Positions 58,165 to 64,000 of a DNA stretch of 64,000 nucleotides are shown one piece after another. The notes beneath the pieces were generated by a model, which had not been told where the DNA came from, made no database searches, and was given only the letters and a program-made list of their open reading frames with translations. Each line of letters starts with the position of its first letter. Position 1 is the first letter of the stretch. The stretch is taken from contig NZ_CP043494.1 in the NCBI RefSeq assembly GCF_044360475.1, positions 9,920,001 through 9,984,000 of the forward strand, given 5' to 3'. Source of the DNA: Archangium minus (lineage in GTDB: Bacteria; Myxococcota; Myxococcia; Myxococcales; Myxococcaceae). The translations under genes and the position numbers were made by a program.

Positions 58165-58884
58165 TCATGCACGCCCGCCCCCTGGAGAAGCGGGGTTGTT
58201 TGAGAGCTCCAGCGAGCGCCATAGGTACCAGCTCGCCACCGAACGCCACGGACGCCAGCGCTCACCGTAGGCCAGTAGCTCCTTCGGACGCGGTAGCTCC
58301 TCGAGGCCGTACGTGCGCATGAAACCCTTGCGGATGCCGTAGTCGTCTACCGGCAAGACGTCCGGCCTGCCCAGCCGGAACATGAGCAGCATCTCCACCG
58401 TCCACTGCCCAATGCCGCGCACCTTCGTGAGGTGCTCCACCAACTCCGTGTCACTCATGCGCCGCGCCCGGGCCAGCGTGGGCACCTCGCCCTCCAGCGC
58501 CTTCGCCGCCAGGTCCCGGAGCGCCGCCGTCTTCGCGCCGGACAGCCCCGCCTCGCGCAGGCCGTCCACCGGATGGGCGAGCACTGCCTCCGGAGTGAAA
58601 CGCCGCCCCTTGCCCACGCGCTCGCAGACACGGCCGAAGATGGTGGCCGCCGCCTTCCCCGTGAGCTGCTGGTAGACGATGGATTCCGCCAGAGCCAGGA
58701 AGGGGCTCTGGATTGAATTGACCTTCATGCGGAAGGGTCCCACCTGCTTCATCAGCGCGCCGAGCGTTGGATCCGTTTTCGCTAGGACCCTTCGCGCAGC
58801 AAGTGTGAAGCCCTCGGGCAGGAGGCGCTCGGAGGAAGGAACAGCGTCGGCGGTCGGGAGAACACGAGCGGTCGCAGCAGGCAT
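58165..58884 (-). CDS. DNA-3-methyladenine glycosylase 2 family protein (AlkA-like)
   Basis: The 239-residue HhH-GPD glycosylase has ESIVYQQLTGKAAATIFGR, the helix-hairpin-helix VRGIGQWTVEMLLMF and the catalytic Asp in DVLPVDDYG. It removes alkylated purines from DNA. The sequence before its ATG, GTAGGATGGGCCC, closely resembles the leader of the SitA6 toxin genes further right, so its 5' flank may derive from that array. No iron-sulfur cluster is apparent. Confidence 0.9.
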   Translation of the reverse strand: MPAATARVLPTADAVPSSERLLPEGFTLAARRVLAKTDPTLGALMKQVGPFRMKVNSIQSPFLALAESIVYQQLTGKAAATIFGRVCERVGKGRRFTPEAVLAHPVDGLREAGLSGAKTAALRDLAAKALEGEVPTLARARRMSDTELVEHLTKVRGIGQWTVEMLLMFRLGRPDVLPVDDYGIRKGFMRTYGLEELPRPKELLAYGERWRPWRSVASWYLWRSLELSNNPASPGGGRA

Positions 58885-58893
58885 GGGCCCATC

Positions 58894-59607
58894 CTACTTC
58901 GACGGCAGCGGTTTGAAGTCAATACCGTCCAAGCCCAGGCGCTGGCAGGCCTCGACGAAGCGCGCAGTGCAGACAATCACTCCGGAAAAGTCCTCCAGCC
59001 GGAATAGGTCCCGGTCGTTGGGAAGCGTGCTGGCGTCCAGCAGCATCTCTTCAGGCAACGGAATGAAACTCCGGCCGCAGCGAGAGCAGGGCGGTTGGTA
59101 ATCGGGGGGCAGGCAATCCCGGTGCAGGCGGCCCATTGGGAGGATTTGCAGCTCGAGCAACTCGGGCGAATTGCGCTGACGGAAGCGCAACTCGGCACGG
59201 CAACCCGTAAGCCCTCGGACACCCTCGGCCTGGAGCCTTTCCAGCGCCTCGCGCTGCACCATTAATATCCAGGAGCAGTTCATGGCGAACGGCCCGAAGC
59301 GACCCTGCGCCTTACCGACCGATGGGCCAAACGTCGTGCCTGGTTCCAACAACGCCCCTGGAGGCAATAAGGGACGTACCAGCGCACATAACCGTTCATA
59401 CTCCTCGATGGGCTCGGGCCGGGCCTCCTTGAAGTCGGCCAGGGCCTCCACGGGGGACAAGTCCACGCAGGGATACGAGAAACCGGCCCCCCAGGTGGCC
59501 TTGCAAACGGGGCAGTTGAGGATGCCCGGAAGCCCCCACTTGGGTGCGGCGTCAACAAAGCCCGTGTAACCCGCGGACCTGTCTTCCTTGATGATGAAGT
59601 AGGGCAT
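58894..59607 (-). CDS. SitI6-like double-CXXCG immunity protein, copy 1
   Basis: The 237-residue cytoplasmic protein has two zinc-binding-type cysteine pairs, NCPVCKATW near residue 31 and CSRCGRSF near residue 178. Between them are EEYERLCALVRPLLPPGA and GPSVGKAQGRFGPF, and it ends in FKPLPSK. It belongs to the Myxococcus double-CXXCG paralogous family, now linked to SitI6 immunity. It lies 23 nt after a truncated toxin tip, so it is an orphan immunity gene. The stop codon falls in a SitA-type leader sequence. Confidence 0.85.
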   Translation of the reverse strand: MPYFIIKEDRSAGYTGFVDAAPKWGLPGILNCPVCKATWGAGFSYPCVDLSPVEALADFKEARPEPIEEYERLCALVRPLLPPGALLEPGTTFGPSVGKAQGRFGPFAMNCSWILMVQREALERLQAEGVRGLTGCRAELRFRQRNSPELLELQILPMGRLHRDCLPPDYQPPCSRCGRSFIPLPEEMLLDASTLPNDRDLFRLEDFSGVIVCTARFVEACQRLGLDGIDFKPLPSK

Positions 59608-59630
59608 GCGTGTGCCAGCCACCTTACCGC

Positions 59631-59855
59631 TCAGTCGCAAGAGTAGGGCACAAATGGCCCGTTCACTCCAAACCGAACCAGGAGCTCGCCCGCGAACCGC
59701 CAAATGTCCTCCGCCTTGGCGGTATTGCGGTTTAGGTCCATGAACTGCCGCCACGCTTCATTCCATTGTCCACCTGCGGGCCCACCACTGTGCAGCCACT
59801 GGTGGAAGCTCTTGGGAACGCGAACCGTGAAGGCGTGGATATCGGGCACGGCCAT
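59631..59855 (-). pseudogene. severed SitA6 toxin tip (internally deleted toxin gene)
   Basis: A 74-codon frame encodes MAVPDIHAFTVRVPKSFHQWLHSG followed by GGQWNEAWRQFM and FVPYSCD (written here in parts), nearly the same as the last 72 residues of the intact SitA6-like protein at 63.2-63.9 kb. The signal peptide, middle region and KHHIFPQ motif are missing. The toxin leader GTAGGATGG is joined directly to the tip. It may be a relic or a reservoir for toxin-tip exchange. Confidence 0.75.
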
Positions 59856-59879
59856 CCTACGGTCGCTGCGTGAACCTCC

Positions 59880-60070
59880 GCTCCCGGAAAAGCGCCTCCC
59901 CGCAGGCAACGCCGTCCAAGCCCAGACGCTGACAGGCATCGACGAAGCGCGCAGTGCAGACGCTCACTCTGGAATCGTGCCGTACCATCAGCACCCAAGG
60001 GGGAGCTCATAACGCATGACCCGAAGCGACCCTGCGCCTTACCGACCGATGGCCGAAAGTCGGTAAAAGC
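59880..60070 (-). pseudogene. decayed SitI6-like immunity gene
   Basis: Stretches match the immunity genes but not in one frame. FRPSVGKAQGRFGS corresponds to GPSVGKAQGRFGP, and the DNA for the C-terminal CTARFVEACQRLGLDG is present in altered form near 59920-59970. The part between them, including the second CXXCG, has been deleted, and the end is broken. Confidence 0.7.
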
Positions 60071-60376
60071 TCGCCGCACCCCGTCTGGATGGTGATGAGA
60101 CCGCCGGACAGCGGAGCGGGCTGTAGCAATGTCAGTCGGAACTGGATGCGAGCGGGCTCCACGTCGCCTATCGTCGCAGCGGTTGCCCTGGCGGTGGCTC
60201 CCAATACCTACACATCCAGGCTCTGCCTGTCGTTGGCATGCCGCGGGCCGCCAAGGCGAAACCCGTTTTCTTGACTCATCCCTACACAACTCGCGGAAGT
60301 GGCAACAAACCAACAAGAGAACTATGCTCGAATTTCTTGACTTGATGGATAAGCTTGATCAACACAGGATGCTGCC
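60070..60376. other. gap between decayed array and GH43 gene
   Basis: About 300 nt with no convincing gene. The left part (to about 60260) is GC-rich and may be a relic of another gene on the - strand. The right part is distinctly AT-richer, with a TTGACTT at about 60339 that could belong to a promoter. It reads as foreign DNA brought with the GH43 gene. Confidence 0.4.
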
Positions 60377-60508
60377 ATGAAATTGACGCTCGATGATGGA
60401 CGTGCAGTCGGTTGCGAGGACACAGGCTCGGTGACAGTGCAGCCGCAGGCCTTGAAGCGGCGTGAAGAGGAGTCGTGTGAAGCTCGTGAGTCATCGCATC
60501 CAGGACCC

Positions 60509-62350
60509 GTGTGGCGACGTCCCTGGCTGAGCCGCCTGGCGCTGGCGCCGCTGCTCCTGACCGCCACGGTCCATTGCGGCGCCGGGACGATGTCTCATCA
60601 GAACACCGGCGGAGGCGCGGAGGGCTCGCCTGTACAAGCTCCCGGCACTGGTGGAGCAGACGTTGGCCCCGAAGGGGTGGGAGGCGCGCCCCTGGCATCG
60701 GAGTGCTCGCCCGGCACCACCGGCAATCCCTTTGTGAGCGGCTGGTACGCCGATCCGGACATCAAGTTCTACAACGGCGTGTACTGGGTCTATCCGACGT
60801 ACTCCGCTCCTTATGACGAGCAGACCTATCTGGACGCCTTTTCCTCCCCCGATCTCATCCACTGGACGAAGCACTCCAAGGTGTTGGACAAGGCGAACGT
60901 ATCCTGGGCAACCCGGGCGATCTGGGCGCCGTCTCCCATCTTCCGCAACAATACCTATTACCTCTATTTCGGGGCCAACGACATCCAGAGCAACGGACAG
61001 TTGGGTGGTATCGGGGTCGCGAAGTCCAACAACCCCGGCGGACCCTACGTCGACGCGATCGGCCGCCCCCTGATCAGCACGTTCATCAACGGAGCGCAGC
61101 CGATTGATCAAAACGTCTTCATCGACGACGACGGCCAAGCCTATCTCTATTATGGCGGTTGGGGACACTGCAACGTCGTCAAGCTCAACAATGACATGAT
61201 CAGCCTGGACAGCTCGTCCTTCAAGGAGATCACGCCATCGGGCTACGTCGAGGGCGCGCTGATGTTCAAGCGCAACGGGAAGTATTACCTGATGTGGTCC
61301 GAGGGCGGGTGGACGGGGCCGGATTACCGCGTGTCCTATGGCATGGCCAACTCGCCGCTCGGGCCCTTCCCCAAGGCGGGGACGATCCTCAGCCAGAACG
61401 CAGCCATTGCCACCGGCTCGGGCCACAACTCGGTTGTCAACGTCCCTGGAACGGATGACTGGTACATCTTCTATCACCGCCGTCCGCTCGGAGAGACGGA
61501 CGGGAATCACCGCGTGCTCGCCTACGATCGCATGTATTTCAATAGCGACGGGACGATCAAGCCAGTGGAGATGAGCAGCCAGGACAACTTCTGCGACAAC
61601 AACGCGCTGGGCTGGACCACCTACGGCGCGACGTGGACCGTGTCAAACGGCCGGTATGTCACCCAGCGGAGCCCCGACGCCAAGGCCTTGTTGAACACAA
61701 ACTTCTCCGCACTGACCTATGAGGCGGATGTCACGCCGGGCCCCACCGGGGACGCTGGGTTGGTGTTCCGCGTGAGCAACCCAGGAGCGGGGCTCGACGC
61801 CTACAAGGGTTATTACGCCGGCATCGCCGCGGGCAGTGACAGGGTGATTCTGGGCAAGGCGAACGCAGGGACCTGGACCGAGCTCGCGAGCGCCGCCGTA
61901 GCGATCGACCCGAATGTCACCTACCACCTCGTGGTCGTGGCCAACGGCGACCGCATCTCGGTCTATCTGAATCATTCGACGGTCCCCAGCGTCACGGCCA
62001 TCGACACCACGTTTGCATCAGGGGCGCTCGGACTCCGGGCCCATGAGAGCGCGGCCGCGTTCGACAACGTGAAGGCATCGAAGCCGCCCGGGGCCATCTT
62101 CTACGCGGACGGAGGATACGGCGGTCTCGGGATCTCGCTGACCGCCGGGAGTTACACGCTCGCGCAGCTCAACGCGGCGGGAATCCCCAACGACTGGATG
62201 AGCTCGCTCAGAGTCCCTGCCGGATGGACGGTGCAGGTCTATCAGGACGACAATTTCACCGGGACGATGTGGACGTTCACGGCGGATACGCCGCTGATCC
62301 CGCAGGACGCCAACGACAAGATGTCCTCGGTGAAGATCTTCGCGCAGTAG
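60509..62350 (+). CDS. GH43 arabinanase/xylosidase-like secreted protein with beta/gamma-crystallin tail
   Basis: The product has 613 residues from GTG at 60509, where WRRPWLSRLALAPLLL forms a signal peptide; an ATG at 60377 would add 44 hydrophilic residues. The GH43 five-blade propeller shows the general base in GWYADPDI, the middle Asp in PIDQNVFIDDDGQ and the acid Glu in GYVEGALMF. A LamG/CBM-like domain follows, then a C-terminal beta/gamma-crystallin domain (AIFYADGGYGGLG, WTVQVYQDDNFTG). It should degrade arabinan or xylan side chains. It is opposite in strand to the toxin array around it. Confidence 0.85.
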   Translation: MWRRPWLSRLALAPLLLTATVHCGAGTMSHQNTGGGAEGSPVQAPGTGGADVGPEGVGGAPLASECSPGTTGNPFVSGWYADPDIKFYNGVYWVYPTYSAPYDEQTYLDAFSSPDLIHWTKHSKVLDKANVSWATRAIWAPSPIFRNNTYYLYFGANDIQSNGQLGGIGVAKSNNPGGPYVDAIGRPLISTFINGAQPIDQNVFIDDDGQAYLYYGGWGHCNVVKLNNDMISLDSSSFKEITPSGYVEGALMFKRNGKYYLMWSEGGWTGPDYRVSYGMANSPLGPFPKAGTILSQNAAIATGSGHNSVVNVPGTDDWYIFYHRRPLGETDGNHRVLAYDRMYFNSDGTIKPVEMSSQDNFCDNNALGWTTYGATWTVSNGRYVTQRSPDAKALLNTNFSALTYEADVTPGPTGDAGLVFRVSNPGAGLDAYKGYYAGIAAGSDRVILGKANAGTWTELASAAVAIDPNVTYHLVVVANGDRISVYLNHSTVPSVTAIDTTFASGALGLRAHESAAAFDNVKASKPPGAIFYADGGYGGLGISLTAGSYTLAQLNAAGIPNDWMSSLRVPAGWTVQVYQDDNFTGTMWTFTADTPLIPQDANDKMSSVKIFAQ

Positions 62351-62390
62351 CCAACGCGGCAGCAGCACCGAGCCCCCGCCTGAAGCGAGA

Positions 62391-62440
62391 GAAGCTCATG
62401 CGGCCTATCCTCCGCCGCATGAGCTTCCCCCAAAAAGCGC
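62391..62440 (-). pseudogene. severed SitA6 5' end (signal-peptide stub)
   Basis: On the - strand GAGGATAGGCCGCATGAGCTTC matches the leader and start of the intact toxin gene (GTAGGATGGGGCGCATGAGCTTC). The frame continues as MSFSRFRRGLGAAAALA, a signal-like stub, then runs into the end of the GH43 gene. The same bases form a 14-bp inverted repeat (62391-62404 / 62414-62427) between convergent genes, which may act as a terminator. Confidence 0.7.
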
Positions 62441-62448
62441 GTCCCGGC

Positions 62449-63171
62449 TCAGCGGCTCTTCTTCGACGGCAGAGGTTTGAAAGCAACGCCGTCCAAGCCC
62501 AGGCGCTGGCAGGTATCGACGAAGCGCTCGGTGCAGACGATCACTCCGGAGAAGTCCTCCAATCGAAATAAATCCAGGTCCCTTTGAACAGCGGTGGCAT
62601 CCAACAGAAGGTCATCGGGTAGCGGAGTACTGCCCCGACCACAACGCGAACAAGGCGGTTGGTGATCCGGGGGCAGGCAATCCCGGTGCAGACGGCCCAT
62701 TGGGAGGATTTGCAGCTCCAGCAACTCGGGCGCGTTGCGCTGGCGGAAACGCACCTGGGTGTGGCAGCCCTCGAGTCCGCGCAAGTCCTCGGCCTGAAGC
62801 GGCTCCAGTGCCTCGCGCCGCACCAGAAGCCACCAGGGATAAGGAGCTACCAGCTGCCCGAAACGACCCTGGCCGTTACCAATCAGCGGACCGAAAGTCG
62901 TACCCGGCTCCAACAACGCCCCGGGAGGCAGCAGGGGACGAACCAGCTCACACAGCCGCTCATACTCCTCGATGGGCTCAGGCCGAGCATTCTCGAAATC
63001 GGCCAAGGCGGCCACTGGGGTCAGGTCCACGCAGGGGTACGCGAAACCGGCACTCCAGGTGGATTTGCAGACAGGGCAGTTGCGGACGCCCGGAAGCTTC
63101 CACTTGTGCGCGGCGTCAACGAAGCCCGTGTAGCCCGCAGCTCTGTCTTCGTCGATGGTGAAGTATCGCAT
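62449..63171 (-). CDS. SitI6-like double-CXXCG immunity protein, copy 2
   Basis: The 240-residue protein is close to copy 1. NCPVCKSTW and CSRCGRGS are the two cysteine pairs, with LLPPGALLEPGTTFGP and RFRQRNAPELLELQIL shared. It differs most in the middle (RFGQLVAPYPWWLLV versus RFGPFAMNCSWILMV), the likely place for toxin specificity. It ends FKPLPSKKSR. ATG at 63171 lies 24 nt after the toxin stop. It should be the cognate immunity gene of the toxin upstream. Confidence 0.88.
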   Translation of the reverse strand: MRYFTIDEDRAAGYTGFVDAAHKWKLPGVRNCPVCKSTWSAGFAYPCVDLTPVAALADFENARPEPIEEYERLCELVRPLLPPGALLEPGTTFGPLIGNGQGRFGQLVAPYPWWLLVRREALEPLQAEDLRGLEGCHTQVRFRQRNAPELLELQILPMGRLHRDCLPPDHQPPCSRCGRGSTPLPDDLLLDATAVQRDLDLFRLEDFSGVIVCTERFVDTCQRLGLDGVAFKPLPSKKSR

Positions 63172-63194
63172 CCGTGTGTTCGACACCTTACCGC

Positions 63195-63926
63195 TCAATC
63201 GCAAGAGTAGGGCACGAAGGACCCATTCACGCCGAACCGGATCATGAGCTCACCCGCGAACCGCCAGATGTCATCTGCGTTGGCAGTGGTGCGGTTCTTC
63301 CTCATGAACTGACGCCACGCTTCATTCCATTGCCCACCCCTGGGTTCGCCACTGTGCAGCCACTGGTGGAAGCTCCTTGGCAGGCGGATGGTGAAGGCGT
63401 GGATGTCGATACCTCTGCTGCCAAACCACTCAGCCAATTCCTTTTGTTGAGGGAAGATGTGGTGCTTCTCGAAGGGCTCGCGCGGAGGGGAGAGGCACTG
63501 GTGGCGGAAGAGCCTGGGCGCGCTCAGCTCCCGGGTCTTCCAGTTGTGCCAGGGGATTTCGAAGACGGGTTCCACCCTCGTGGGCACCGCGAGCGGATGT
63601 CCCCACCAGCGGCTTGCGCTGGGGGCCTCCGCCAGGGGCGTGCGGAACATCGGCACCGGCGCGGGCGCTGGTGCCGGAATCATCGCCTGTGCCAGACGCA
63701 CGGGCGGGGCCTCCGCCTCCACCACGTCCTGGCAACGCCAGATGGCGCAGCGCTCCTCGTCGCACAGCGGCACCACGCATGTGGCGTCCGCTCGGGCCTC
63801 CTCCCATGCGGAGGACACGACCTCGGGCGCCTGTGCCTCCTCACGCCCCGTGGGCGCGGAGGAGGCACAGGCGCATAACAGCACGCCGAGGAGCGCAAGC
63901 CCCACCCTGGAGCGCAGGAAGCTCAT
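63195..63926 (-). CDS. SitA6-like (DUF2380/TIGR02269-type) polymorphic toxin lipoprotein
   Basis: The product has 243 residues. The signal peptide SFLRSRVGLALLGVLLCAC ends in a lipobox-like Cys. A Pro/Ala-rich middle precedes the C-terminal tip with EKHHIFPQQKELAEWF and FHQWLHSGEPRGGQWNEAW, a His-rich HNH/GHH-like nuclease pattern. Such lipoproteins are delivered to kin by TraA/B outer-membrane exchange in Myxococcus and kill non-immune recipients. The ATG at 63926 is preferred because it is conserved in the stub at 62.4 kb; an ATG at 63935 is possible. Confidence 0.85.
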   Translation of the reverse strand: MSFLRSRVGLALLGVLLCACASSAPTGREEAQAPEVVSSAWEEARADATCVVPLCDEERCAIWRCQDVVEAEAPPVRLAQAMIPAPAPAPVPMFRTPLAEAPSASRWWGHPLAVPTRVEPVFEIPWHNWKTRELSAPRLFRHQCLSPPREPFEKHHIFPQQKELAEWFGSRGIDIHAFTIRLPRSFHQWLHSGEPRGGQWNEAWRQFMRKNRTTANADDIWRFAGELMIRFGVNGSFVPYSCD

Positions 63927-63983
63927 GCGCCCCATCCTACGGTCGTCGCGTGAGCCTCCCGCCCTCGAAAAGCGCGTCCCGGC

Positions 63984-64000
63984 TCAGCGAATCTTCTTCG
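63984..64000 (-). CDS. partial SitI6-like immunity gene, C-terminal end only
   Basis: The last 17 bases encode Lys-Lys-Ile-Arg-stop on the - strand, aligning with the KKSR-stop of copy 2. The following 25 or so bases (GCCGGGACGCGCTTTT) are shared with the region after copy 2. A third immunity gene therefore continues beyond the window. Confidence 0.6.

Noticed and set aside
60377..60508. ATG start for the GH43 gene, adding 44 residues before the signal peptide
   Set aside because: The stretch is hydrophilic, has weaker GC3 than the rest, and would bury the signal peptide. It cannot be excluded, since AGGA precedes that ATG.
62391..62427. 14-bp inverted repeat considered only as a terminator
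   Set aside because: One arm is the leader and start of a severed SitA6 gene, so its origin is a toxin relic; a terminator role may be secondary.

Overview
The window is GC-rich DNA with dense, mostly GC3-rich genes. It very probably comes from a myxobacterium of the Cystobacterineae (Archangium/Cystobacter/Myxococcus type). The support is a tandem array of double-CXXCG (SitI6-like) immunity genes with SitA6/DUF2380-type lipoprotein toxins, which are families essentially confined to these bacteria. A second lipoprotein-nuclease/DUF3396 pair, a sigma-54 activator with a GAF domain, many lipoproteins, a RoxA-like di-heme protein and a beta/gamma-crystallin tail on a secreted glycosidase fit the same picture. 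No rRNA, tRNA, CRISPR array or complete insertion sequence was seen.

Layout. 1-4.6 kb: a partial AlkB-like dioxygenase, a DUF2231 membrane protein, a small acidic protein, a cyanophycinase, an alpha/beta hydrolase and a UDP-sugar pyrophosphorylase. 4.7-15.1 kb: an MFS transporter, then a carbohydrate cluster on the + strand (GH2 glycosidase, galactokinase, glycosyltransferase, UDP-galactopyranose mutase, a GH1-RmlD fusion, UDP-glucose 4-epimerase). The cluster could make and use UDP-galactose/UDP-galactofuranose and has no galT. It is closed by a 140-bp palindromic repeat. 15.3-19.4 kb: an M24-fold protein, an AAA ATPase, and a toxin-like lipoprotein nuclease with its presumed immunity gene. 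19.6-27.3 kb: a lytic transglycosylase, a GNAT protein, a DUF3014 protein, and a sigma-54 activator divergent from an oxidative-stress group (peroxiredoxin, AhpD, Dps) with a recognisable -24/-12 promoter. 27.4-34.2 kb: a small lipoprotein, prolyl oligopeptidase, M13 metallopeptidase, DoxX and chromate transporter. 34.2-39.4 kb: a second copy of the 140-bp repeat, a GST, a lipoprotein, and a polyhydroxyalkanoate group (coiled-coil protein, TetR, class III-like PhaC, hydrolase). 39.4-49.4 kb: a PAS histidine kinase with a response regulator, an aminotransferase, and a MocR regulator divergent from a cupin/DapA-like/MOSC/FUSC operon. 49.7-53.2 kb: a GH71/99-like lipoprotein and a RoxA-like cytochrome. 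53.4-58.9 kb: DNA repair genes (MrfB-like exonuclease, MrfA-like helicase, AlkA-like glycosylase) and a phosphoribosyltransferase.

58.9-64.0 kb is the most dynamic part. It is an array of SitI6/SitA6-like units on the - strand: two intact immunity genes, one intact toxin lipoprotein, a severed toxin tip, a decayed immunity gene, a severed toxin signal-peptide stub, and the end of a further immunity gene at the window edge. A GH43 arabinanase-like lipoprotein gene on the opposite strand lies between the stub and the decayed pieces, as if inserted into the array. With the 17.7-19.4 kb pair, the window carries two separate candidate kin-discrimination (outer-membrane-exchange type) toxin loci.
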